A DNA stretch of 64,000 nucleotides, taken from contig JBFWVF010000012.1 of assembly GCA_050246875.1 (NCBI GenBank), positions 54,510 to 118,509 on the forward strand. Direction: 5' to 3'. Position numbers and translations under genes: made by a program. Source of the DNA: SHWB01 sp050246875. GTDB lineage: Bacteria > Pseudomonadota > Alphaproteobacteria > UBA6615. The notes under the pieces are model-generated. The model was not told the DNA's origin, did no database searches, and saw only the letters and a program-made list of their open reading frames with translations. Below are positions 8,364 through 15,265 of this stretch, piece by piece. Numbering within the stretch: position 1 is the first letter of the stretch; each line of letters begins with the position of its first letter.

Positions 8364-9169
8364 TGGAAGTCCGCTACGGGCTCCGTCACGTCTGCGGCCA
8401 CTGTGGGAAGGACGCGACCTTTCATCGGCTGGCGAAGCGCAAGGCGTTCTCCTGCGCGGCCTGTGGCGCGCACGTCTACCCGTGCGCCGGGACGGTTTTC
8501 GAGGATAGCCGGACCCCGCTGCAACTCTGGTTCTATGCCATCTACCTGTTCGTCACGACGCGCCACGGTGTCAGCGGCAAGGAACTGCAGCGTCAGCTTG
8601 GCGTGACGTACAAGACGGCTTGGCGGATGGGCCACCAAATCCGCGACCTGATGAACAAGGCCGATGGCTTCGCCATGCTGCGCGGCCACGTCGAACTTGA
8701 TGAGGCGTATGTCGGCGGCCGGCGCAGCGGTGGCAAGCGCGGGCGCGGCGCGCCGGGCAAGACCATCGTATTCGGCATGGTCGAGCGTGGCGGCCGGATG
8801 GCGGCGGAAGTGATCCCGAACATCAAGAAGTCGACGCTTCGCGAGGCGACGCTTCGCAACGTCGAGCCCGGCTCGCTGGTGTCGACCGATGAACTGATGA
8901 GTTACGGCTTACTGGACGGCGACGGCTACAAGCACGGCACGGTCGCGCACGGCCAGAAGGACTATGCCCATTACGACTATCGCCACGACGCGGTGCACCA
9001 CGTCAACAGCGTCGAGTCGTTCTGGCGGGTGTTCAAGCAGTCGGTAACGTCGACACATATCCATGTGTCGGAGCGGCACATGAACCGTTATCTCAACGAG
9101 TTCGCTTTCCGCTCAAATCATCGGGCGATGCAGAACGCGATGTTCGATCTTCTGATCGGCGCTGTCTGA
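8291..9169 (+). CDS. IS1595-family (ISXO2-like) transposase
   Basis: 292 residues, close to the usual family length. An N-terminal zinc ribbon (CGHCGKDA and CAACGAHV, residues about 37-60) is followed by the DDE-type domain with HVELDEAYVGGRRSGGK and the HHVNSVESFWRVFK region near the C-terminus. AGGGAAC lies before the ATG. The frame appears intact. No convincing terminal inverted repeats were found by eye, so the element ends are undefined. The 3' end overlaps, tail to tail, the small gene at 9093-9290. It marks the left side of the accessory island. Confidence 0.9.
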   Translation: MSDKLTVRDYFKRFPDEDACLLHVMEVRYGLRHVCGHCGKDATFHRLAKRKAFSCAACGAHVYPCAGTVFEDSRTPLQLWFYAIYLFVTTRHGVSGKELQRQLGVTYKTAWRMGHQIRDLMNKADGFAMLRGHVELDEAYVGGRRSGGKRGRGAPGKTIVFGMVERGGRMAAEVIPNIKKSTLREATLRNVEPGSLVSTDELMSYGLLDGDGYKHGTVAHGQKDYAHYDYRHDAVHHVNSVESFWRVFKQSVTSTHIHVSERHMNRYLNEFAFRSNHRAMQNAMFDLLIGAV

Positions 9170-9290
9170 TCAATCGGCCCAATGCGGCATCAAGGTCGGC
9201 GCTATCCGCCGGCCCGACGCCGCGGGCCTCCTCCTGCGCAACAAACTCCGCTATGCGCCCTTCTTTGATGGCTTGGGCGAGCGTTAACAT
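9093..9290 (-). CDS. Small hypothetical protein, possible partner of the VapD-like toxin
   Basis: 65 residues from ATG 9290 (a GTG at 9296 would add two residues). It reads MLTLAQAIKEGRIAEFVAQE and ends in a Ser/Arg-rich tail. The VapD-like gene stops at 9293, so the two genes touch or overlap and are co-transcribed. The last third is antisense to the end of the transposase gene. The order toxin then small acidic/helical protein fits an antitoxin, but this is inference only. Confidence 0.55.
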   Translation of the reverse strand: MLTLAQAIKEGRIAEFVAQEEARGVGPADSADLDAALGRLIRQRRSEDRTSRSASPDDLSGKRTR

Positions 9291-9292
9291 TC

Positions 9293-9619
9293 TCACTCAG
9301 CGGCAGCGCTGGGCGCCAGCGGCAGCACATAATCGCCAACGGCCGGCATCAGATCGTTGTTGTCCTCGATCCGCAGCATCCGAATGTCGGTAACACAGGT
9401 GCGGAACCAAGGGTGCTTCGCCACAAGCGCTTGAACTGCAAGCACACACTTCACGGCGTCGATCTTGTCCGAGCTGGCAAAGTAGACGCTTCCCTGTTGG
9501 CGCTCAAAGCCGTGCTCTTCAAGAACGCGTCGAATGTCCTCATAGGCATTGCGCCCGTAGCTACCAGGGTGGTGCTTGTCGAGAAGTTCGGTATCCAGGT
9601 CAAAGACGATGGCGTGCAT
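9293..9619 (-). CDS. vapD: VapD-like ribonuclease toxin
   Basis: 108 residues from ATG 9619, with GGAG 7 nt upstream. It begins MHAIVFDLDTELLDKHH and contains VLEEHGFERQQGSVYF and HPWFRTCVTDIRMLRIED, the conserved pattern of virulence-associated protein D, a Cas2-like fold mRNA interferase. An alternative ATG at 9637 would add six residues. The gene directly downstream may be its antitoxin. VapD genes often move on plasmids and islands, which fits the IS1595 transposase next to it. Confidence 0.75.
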   Translation of the reverse strand: MHAIVFDLDTELLDKHHPGSYGRNAYEDIRRVLEEHGFERQQGSVYFASSDKIDAVKCVLAVQALVAKHPWFRTCVTDIRMLRIEDNNDLMPAVGDYVLPLAPSAAAE

Positions 9620-9865
9620 GCGCCGGCTCCATTGCATGGAGTTGGGTAGGTGCGAGCCGGTGCATTCAACGGGGACGGGCGCTAGGGCTGACGACGATGT
9701 GTTTGCCGGCGAGCCGGTCAACACACGAAATTTCCGCCGGGTCTTGTGCCTCATGAAGGCAAAATGAGTCCGGCCGCGCGGCGGTGTCAACGAGAAAACA
9801 CCGCACCGCACAATGATCTGGCCTAGCCTGTCCGGGTTGGTTATCATGCGTCCCGGCGGAGGAGA

Positions 9866-9901
9866 CGCCGCCCCGACGCTCGAAAGAGCATCAGGGCGGC
9901 G
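9866..9901 (-). terminator. 16-bp hairpin with 4-nt loop
   Basis: Bases 9866-9881 pair with 9886-9901. On the minus-strand RNA all 16 pairs form, two as G-U, while on the plus strand these become mismatches, so the minus strand is the likely RNA. No U-tract follows. It lies 7 nt after the tiny frame at 9909-9944 and downstream of the coiled-coil gene at 10011-10544. The remaining gap 9620-9865 shows no gene. Confidence 0.45.
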
Positions 9902-9908
9902 GCCCCGA

Positions 9909-9944
9909 TCAGCCTAACAAGGCTGGCGGTATGTTACGAACCAT
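9909..9944 (-). other. 11-codon frame with near-perfect ribosome binding site
   Basis: AAAGGAGG sits 7 nt before ATG 9944, which opens MVRNIPPALLG and stops at 9909. Shifted by -1, the same region reads a hydrophobic stretch (LVRLIGAAALMLFRASG) ending at a TGA near 9846. So this is either a leader peptide in front of the hairpin, or a small membrane protein broken by a frameshift. Neither can be proven from the sequence alone. Confidence 0.3.
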
Positions 9945-10010
9945 GGCCTCGCCTCCTTTCGTCAGGGCTCTGTGCGCGTGGCAGTTCTCAGGCTGGTTCA
10001 CGCGACACAC

Positions 10011-10544
10011 TCAGGATGCTGAAGCGGCGGACGATTCGTGGTCGTCCGCCGTTTCGTTTCCTCCCGTCTGATTCCCGCTAGGCTCCGCGTCTAGCTGCAC
10101 ACCGGCAGCGACGGCTCCTGTTGGGGTAACTCGAAACCGTCCGGGCATTGTACGCTCGACTAGGCCCTGCTCGCTGTAAATATGCATTTGCGAGCGGATG
10201 GTTGTTTTCTGTGTCTGAGTTCCGTACTGAGCGCACAGCCTCTCAATATCTGACAACGAAAAGTCGCGCGGGTATCGGGCCGACATGGCCGCGATGACAG
10301 ATTTCCATAGCTCGGACAAGCCTCTACGACGATCCGAGCCGGCGCTAGATGGCGCAGGCTCAGGTTGCACAACGGGCTCCTGATCCGCGCCAAGGAGGAC
10401 TTTCGTTGCTTCCTCGAAGCCGCGCAGTTCGGCCTCTAGGGTTTCAACGCGCTTCTGCGCAGCAATGACCGAACGACGCGCCGATTCGACCGCGCGCCGC
10501 TTGGCTTCTAGCTGCTGTTGAAGGCTGGTGGGCAGGTTCGTCAT
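10011..10544 (-). CDS. Coiled-coil protein of unknown function, 177 aa
   Basis: Starts at ATG 10544 (MTNLPTSLQQQLEAKRRAVE). Residues about 5-55 form a strong coiled coil rich in Glu, Arg and Ala. After a Pro/Ala-rich linker, residues about 85-150 (GLSELWKSVIAAM and FSLSDIERLCAQYG) look like a small winged-helix fold, and the tail is acidic and Ser-rich. Codon use is less GC-rich than in the flanking core genes. It sits in the accessory island with no clear operon partner upstream. A DNA-binding role is possible but not shown. Confidence 0.65.
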   Translation of the reverse strand: MTNLPTSLQQQLEAKRRAVESARRSVIAAQKRVETLEAELRGFEEATKVLLGADQEPVVQPEPAPSSAGSDRRRGLSELWKSVIAAMSARYPRDFSLSDIERLCAQYGTQTQKTTIRSQMHIYSEQGLVERTMPGRFRVTPTGAVAAGVQLDAEPSGNQTGGNETADDHESSAASAS

Positions 10545-10792
10545 GCGACGGACTCTGGCAGAGTCCATCGGCAAATACAACGGTACAACGCACGGGAATT
10601 TTGTCCCAAAACGGGGCGTTAAACGGCGTTGTTAAATCAAACGCCCGATGGATCGGACGGCGCTTATATCGAAACTGTCGATATAACCATCAAACTGTTG
10701 GGGCTTAAGGGCCGAATCGCGGTCCCGTGCGTCAAGGGGATAATCCCGTTCTGTTAAGAATGGACCTCTGAAACTTACAGAAAATCCGAAGG
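10545..10792. other. Non-coding stretch within the island
   Basis: Between the coiled-coil gene and the HTH remnant I see no gene, repeat or clear RNA. The open frame crossing it on the minus strand has no protein-like composition. The upstream part (10545-10620) may carry the promoter of the coiled-coil gene. Confidence 0.3.
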
Positions 10793-10925
10793 TCAATCGT
10801 CTACTGAAGTTATGAGCGCCCGTTCGACTGCCTGCGGGTCGCGCTCCATCACGCGGAGCAGAATGCGCGCTGCGACATCGGCACACGCCTGCCCTGCTCC
10901 CAGCCGTGTCCCAGCCGTGGAAAGG
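10793..10925 (-). pseudogene. Frameshifted remnant of an HTH antitoxin (HigA/NadS-like C-terminus)
   Basis: One minus-strand frame reads GWEQGRRVP. After a frameshift the next reads DVAARILLRVMERDPQAVER and ends in ALITSVDD with a stop at 10793. Together they match the typical end of Cro/C1-type antitoxins (WEQGRR followed by AxxLLRVxExxPExVxxAL). The N-terminal HTH part is not recognisable. This is a decayed toxin-antitoxin remnant and supports the island character of the region. Confidence 0.4.
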
Positions 10926-10951
10926 CTTACACATAGATCATAGAATTGAAA

Positions 10952-11581
10952 CTAACTATTATGTTCCGCGAATAGCTTGTCAAAAATATCGTCGGCCCCC
11001 CACGCTTGTGCGGAAGTGAAGGCCAATCGTCTTTTCTGATCGTCATCCAGAGATTCCACTCCCGACTTATAGCCGATATCGTGCTCTGCCTCAGACCAAG
11101 CGTGCTGAAATAAAGTCTTTATCTGGAGCTCAAAAAAACTTGGGACCGATTTTCGATCAATCTTCCTGTCTATTACGTCGTTTGGTAAAATCAATATATG
11201 ATGATAACCAAAATAGCCAAACTTCCAAACTGACTCAGGTATATGGCGCCTGTGCTCTATCGTGCGAAAATATTTCTTTATAATTTTATCAATCCTAACG
11301 ACATCTGAAAGATAAAAAGTTACGATTCGGCATCCTATTTGATCCTGAATCTCATTGAATGGATCGATGTACTTTCGCTTACCATCTTCCTCCTTCATCG
11401 CCTTGGCGACAAAACTTTCTACACCTTTAGATCGCGATGAAACACGATCTATTCTAGGACAGCCAACTAAAAAGCTTTCAATATGCTGTCGCAGCGCCTC
11501 AGCAATTGGCATTAAAGCAGATTCGCGCCTTCTCCTGTATTCACCCTCGATGTATTCAGCGCTGAGACTTGAGTTTATCAT
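10952..11581 (-). CDS. RelA/SpoT-domain small alarmone synthetase-like protein
   Basis: 209 residues. The synthetase fold is clear: RVSSRSKGVESFVAKAMK, then DQIGCRIVTFYLSDV with the metal-binding Asp, the YFGYHHILI segment with the nucleotide-stacking Tyr, and FELQIKTLFQHAWSEAEHDI with the catalytic Glu. There is no hydrolase, TGS or ACT domain, so it resembles small alarmone synthetases and toxSAS toxins. Key residues are kept, so it is probably active. The start overlaps the end of the upstream gene by 26 nt. Base composition is far more AT-rich than the core genes. Role as toxin or defence effector is inferred from context. Confidence 0.82.
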   Translation of the reverse strand: MINSSLSAEYIEGEYRRRRESALMPIAEALRQHIESFLVGCPRIDRVSSRSKGVESFVAKAMKEEDGKRKYIDPFNEIQDQIGCRIVTFYLSDVVRIDKIIKKYFRTIEHRRHIPESVWKFGYFGYHHILILPNDVIDRKIDRKSVPSFFELQIKTLFQHAWSEAEHDIGYKSGVESLDDDQKRRLAFTSAQAWGADDIFDKLFAEHNS

Positions 11582-12572
11582 CTATAACTTTTCCCTTCGT
11601 GGTATATACGACATTTTTCTTTGATCCATCCTCGTATTTCTTATCAAATATTTTTTCAAACTCTGACGCCTTGGCCGTCATAAGCGCGCCGTTGTCTAGT
11701 TCGACTGACCTATACGCAACGAAATTTCCGAACTCTGCGACATCCAATTGGAAAACCTCGTTGGCGATTTCTGGATTTTTTAACTCACTAATCAGGGCAC
11801 CCCTCGCTTCCTTGGAAAGATTAAACCGCTCCGCAAATCCAATAATACTTATGCTCTGTCCGCCCAACCCTCTCGCCAACCTGCTTGCGGCGATGAGTTC
11901 TTCTTTCACTTCCATAGGAGCTTTCTTCACCGCGTCACGTAGTGCGATTCCTAGCCGACGGGAGCCAGCCGCAGCTGTCGTCACAAACTCGGACATTAAA
12001 AAATTTCTTATCCAATAATCGGACAGGTGGTCGTTTCCGTTGCTAATCTGCCTATCGACGGCTTTGCCTCGCCAAAAGCCACGCTTAAGTGATGAATCAT
12101 TGTAAAGAGCCGCCTTATAGGAAGTTTTATTTTTCATGAAAACCCGCTCAAGGAACTCCACAGTAAACTCTGTCGATTTTTCGTCAACGAGGATTGCACT
12201 ATCAGTAGGAAAGCGAGATATCACTATTTTATGTTGATCAGCCTCCCTCCCTGAGATCAGAAAAAGCAACCCCAATCCAGATCGACGGTCGGTCATATCT
12301 TGCAGACGCTCAGCGATAGTTTGAGCTGATGGAATACTTAGGTCGCTCAGATATTTAACAAGGAGGGACCGAAACTCGTTTTTCTGCTCCCCTTCTGAGG
12401 TCGGACGAAAATTTATGTGGATATCGCATTCCTCTTCAGATCTCTCGTAAATGCCATTTAACAGTTTGAATAGATTACCAGACAGCGGAACAGCCGTTCC
12501 GCTGACAGCGATCTTTTCCCGCCGAGCTTTTCCCGGGCTTACAAGGAATGCGTGAATTTGTTGGATTGGCAA
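11556..12572 (-). CDS. 338-aa partner of the RelA/SpoT protein; possibly distant NA37/YejK-like
   Basis: TTG 12572 opens MPIQQIHAFLVSPGKARRE. No earlier ATG in frame fits. Length is close to YejK (335 aa), and the middle (HKIVISRFPTDSAILVDE then VEFLERVFMKNKTSYKAALY) plus the ending VELDNGALMTA suggest a very distant NA37-type nucleoid-associated protein; I cannot confirm this. The gene is AT-rich and overlaps the alarmone synthetase gene by 26 nt, so the two are translationally coupled. It could be a sensor, antitoxin or DNA-binding partner. No HTH, signal peptide or membrane segment is evident. Confidence 0.7.
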   Translation of the reverse strand: MPIQQIHAFLVSPGKARREKIAVSGTAVPLSGNLFKLLNGIYERSEEECDIHINFRPTSEGEQKNEFRSLLVKYLSDLSIPSAQTIAERLQDMTDRRSGLGLLFLISGREADQHKIVISRFPTDSAILVDEKSTEFTVEFLERVFMKNKTSYKAALYNDSSLKRGFWRGKAVDRQISNGNDHLSDYWIRNFLMSEFVTTAAAGSRRLGIALRDAVKKAPMEVKEELIAASRLARGLGGQSISIIGFAERFNLSKEARGALISELKNPEIANEVFQLDVAEFGNFVAYRSVELDNGALMTAKASEFEKIFDKKYEDGSKKNVVYTTKGKVIDDKLKSQR

Positions 12573-12667
12573 TTCGGCGCCCCCCGCGCTTAATTACGCA
12601 TACTGCTACCTATCCGTGCAAGTAGAAGATATTTCAGCTCCGCCTAAAGATTAGGGCCGCTTTGGCG

Positions 12668-12909
12668 CTAGGCGGTGACTTCGGGCAGCTGGACGGCGGC
12701 CAGAAGGGTGAACGGCCGAGCCGCAACAGGCGCCGTCCTTCGCCTTCGCGACGGATCATGCCAACGCGATCGAGATATTCGAGTATCTCGACAGACACGT
12801 TGCGGTCGATGCGCACGACAAGGCGGAGACGCCCGGCACGGCGCAGCACCGACATGACGCGCTCGGGCTCGGCGCACAGCAGCTTGGCGATCTCTTTGGC
12901 GACCGGCAA
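12668..12909 (-). pseudogene. Decayed second copy of the selB 3' end
   Basis: The fragment reads EIAKLLCAEPERVMSVLRRA and VSVEILEYLDRVGMIRREG, matching the C-terminal winged helices of SelB at 13340-15265. About 40 codons are missing exactly between the two IGRN segments of intact selB, which share the DNA word TTGCGGCCGATGC, so deletion by recombination between direct repeats is likely. A further 1-nt shift moves the ending LLAAVQLPEVTA into another frame, with a stop at 12668. It abuts the rhodanese gene and marks the right edge of the island. Confidence 0.8.
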
Positions 12910-12912
12910 CGC

Positions 12913-13290
12913 TCAGCCCTTGTCGATCTCGCCGCCGGCATCGAGCCAGCCCTTGAAGCCGCCGAGGTTGCGCACGTTGGCGTAGCCCATGTCCTTCAGC
13001 GTCCTGCCGGCGAGCGCGGAGCGGCCGCCCGACGCGCAGTAGGCGACGATCGTCTTGGCACGATCGAACGCCGCGTCATGCAGCGGCGAGGCCGGATCGG
13101 CCCGGAACTCGAGCAGGCCCCTGGGCACGGCGACGGCGCCACGAACCTTGCCGGAGGCCGCGATCTCGGCCGACTCACGGACATCGAGAAACAGCACGTC
13201 GGGCCGTCCGACCAGGCCCTTGGCGTCGTCGGGGCTGATGCGCGGCACCGCGGCTTCGGCTTCAGCCAGCATCGCCTGAACCGTCTTCAT
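12913..13290 (-). CDS. Rhodanese-domain sulfurtransferase
   Basis: 125 residues from ATG 13290 (MKTVQAMLAEAEAAVPRIS). A single rhodanese domain with FLDVRESAEI, GAVAVPRG, the active loop CASGGRS and a final GGFKGWLDAGG. It carries a persulfide on the loop Cys. It lies 49 nt after selB on the same strand, so it may belong to the selA-selB operon and could handle selenium or sulfur for SelD; that role is inference. A decayed selB fragment lies on its other side. Confidence 0.85.
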   Translation of the reverse strand: MKTVQAMLAEAEAAVPRISPDDAKGLVGRPDVLFLDVRESAEIAASGKVRGAVAVPRGLLEFRADPASPLHDAAFDRAKTIVAYCASGGRSALAGRTLKDMGYANVRNLGGFKGWLDAGGEIDKG

Positions 13291-13339
13291 GCTCAGTCTC
13301 CCTGTAGGTCCGTTACGCCCTGCACCGGTGCAAGGCGTC

Positions 13340-15265
13340 CTATCCGGCAACCTCCGGCTGTTGCGCGGCGGCGAGCAGAGAGGACGCCGGGCGCAGCAGG
13401 CGCCTTCCCTCGCCTTCGCGGCGGGTCATGCCGACGCGGTCGAGATACTCGAGAATCTCGACCGAGAGATTGCGGCCGATGCCCAGTTCGTCGCGGAAAT
13501 TCGTCGGCTGCAGATTGCCTGCGCGTGCCAGCCGCTCCGCCGTCCGCGCCCATTGCGCGGCGGTTTCCGTCGGCGCGAAGCGGTTGCGGCCGATGCGCAC
13601 GACGAGGCCGAGACGCTCGGCACGGCGCAGCACCGACATGACACGCTCGGGCTGCGCGCGCAGCAGCTTGGCGATCTCGTTGGCGACCGGCGGCGCGTTG
13701 CCGGCGGCCTCGAACAGCGGCTCGATGTCGCGCCACAGCGCGGCGTCGGCGGCCTGCAACGCCGGCCTGTGCGTCGGAAGACGCCACCACGGCCCGGTCG
13801 CGTCGACCTTGTTCTCGCCCCGCAACGCGTCGAGCACCGCCGCGACGACGGCCGGGCCGGCGGGACCGCCGGCGGTGCGCCGCAGCGTGCCGGCATCCGG
13901 CCCGAGACGATCCGGCTGGCCCTTGTGGGCCATCGCCAGTGCCGCCAGCAGGCGGGTGCCGAGATCCTGCCAGTGGCGCGGCGCCAGCGCCACGCCGCCG
14001 GCCCGTTGCATCGGCACGCTGGCCATCAGGGCGTCGCGCGCGGCGCCATCGAGATTGCGCGCCAGGAAGAAGCGATCGAGGTCGACGCCGCCGGGCGTGG
14101 CATCGAGCAGGCCCGCGAGCGCCGTCGCGGGATCGCCTTCGGCCAATGCCGCCAGCGCCGCCAGACGGTCGCTGCGCGCCCGACCGCGCGGCGGCGGGAA
14201 CGGATCGACGATGCGCCCGCCGGCCAGCGTCTGCCGCCCAGACTGGTCGCGCAGCACGAAGCGGTCGCCGGCGAGCAGCCCGGCCGGACGGTCGAGCGCC
14301 AGGCGCACCAGCCCTTCGCCGCCGGGCGCGAGGCTCGGCCCGCCCAGCACCCAGGCGCGCGCCGGAATGTCGCCGGCGCCATGATGCAGGTGGACGGGCG
14401 TGCCGTCGGCGAAGACGCGCGTCGCGTCAGCCGGCACGCGGGCCAGCACGTCGGCGCGGTCGGTCGGCGCGTGCAGGTCGGCGGCGACGAGCCAGTCGCC
14501 GCGCGTGATGCCGGCCTTCTCGAGCCCGGCGGCGACGATGTTGACGGCGCAGCGGTCGCCCGCCTGGCCGCTCTCGGCCTTGCGGTCCTGCACGTGCAGG
14601 CCGCGCACCCGCACCTCGATGCCGGCGGGGCTCAGCATCAGGCGATCGCCGACGGCGACGCGCCCCGAATAGGCCGTGCCGGTGACGACGAGGCCGGCGC
14701 CGGCGAGCGTGAAGGCGCGGTCGATCGACAGGCGGAAGCCACCGCGGGCGGAACGTGACGGCAGCGCTGCCGCCGTGGCCGCAAGATGCGCGGAGAGTTC
14801 CGGAATGCCGTCGCCGGCGATGGCCGATACCGGGAAGACCGGCGATCCGGCCAGCGCGGTCGGCGCCAGCATGTCCTCGATCTGCCCCCTCACCTCGGCG
14901 ACGCGCTCGGGCGGCACGCGGTCGATCTTGGTCAGCGCGACGACGCCGCGCGAGATGCCGAGCAGGTCGATGATGCCGAGATGCTCGCGCGTCTGCGGCA
15001 TCGGCCCGTCGTCGGCGGCGACGATCAGCAGCACCGTATCGACGCCGGCGACACCGGCGACCATGGCGCGCACGAAGCGCTCGTGGCCGGGCACATCGAC
15101 GATGCCGAGCACCGTGCCGTCGGGCAGCGCCGTGTAGGCGAAGCCGAGATCGATGGTCATGCCGCGCCGCTTCTCCTCCGGCAGGCGGTCGGCGTCGACG
15201 CCGGTCAGGGCACGCACCAGAGCGGTCTTGCCGTGGTCGATATGGCCGGCGGTGGCGATGATCAT
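13340..15265 (-). CDS. selB: Selenocysteine-specific elongation factor SelB
   Basis: 641 residues. The GTPase domain has GHIDHGKT at residues 7-14, DVPGHERFV near 57 and TKID. Domains II and III follow, and the C-terminus holds winged-helix repeats (VANEIAKLLRAQPERVMSVL and LSVEILEYLDRVGMTRREG) that bind SECIS RNA. SelB brings Sec-tRNA to the ribosome at UGA. Its ATG overlaps the selA stop by 4 nt, which shows tight coupling. A broken copy of its 3' end lies at 12668-12909. Presence of SelB is key support for reading the UGA codons at 175 and 1545 as Sec. Confidence 0.96.
   Translation of the reverse strand: MIIATAGHIDHGKTALVRALTGVDADRLPEEKRRGMTIDLGFAYTALPDGTVLGIVDVPGHERFVRAMVAGVAGVDTVLLIVAADDGPMPQTREHLGIIDLLGISRGVVALTKIDRVPPERVAEVRGQIEDMLAPTALAGSPVFPVSAIAGDGIPELSAHLAATAAALPSRSARGGFRLSIDRAFTLAGAGLVVTGTAYSGRVAVGDRLMLSPAGIEVRVRGLHVQDRKAESGQAGDRCAVNIVAAGLEKAGITRGDWLVAADLHAPTDRADVLARVPADATRVFADGTPVHLHHGAGDIPARAWVLGGPSLAPGGEGLVRLALDRPAGLLAGDRFVLRDQSGRQTLAGGRIVDPFPPPRGRARSDRLAALAALAEGDPATALAGLLDATPGGVDLDRFFLARNLDGAARDALMASVPMQRAGGVALAPRHWQDLGTRLLAALAMAHKGQPDRLGPDAGTLRRTAGGPAGPAVVAAVLDALRGENKVDATGPWWRLPTHRPALQAADAALWRDIEPLFEAAGNAPPVANEIAKLLRAQPERVMSVLRRAERLGLVVRIGRNRFAPTETAAQWARTAERLARAGNLQPTNFRDELGIGRNLSVEILEYLDRVGMTRREGEGRRLLRPASSLLAAAQQPEVAG

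Noticed and set aside
8063..9199. Possible terminal inverted repeat of the IS: GCCTCATTGG at 8069-8078 against an inverted near-match at 9175-9184.
   Set aside because: Only 9 of 10 bases match, nothing matches outside this core, and the right end would cut the small gene at 9093-9290. Chance is a fair explanation in such a GC-rich sequence.
9762..9790. TTGACA at 9785-9790 (minus strand) with 17-nt spacing as promoter of the VapD-like gene.
   Set aside because: The -10 region would be TCATTT, matching the consensus at only two of six positions.
10632..10934. A 100-codon minus-strand frame.
   Set aside because: Its residues have no protein-like pattern; the better explanation is the frameshifted antitoxin remnant in the other two frames of the same stretch.
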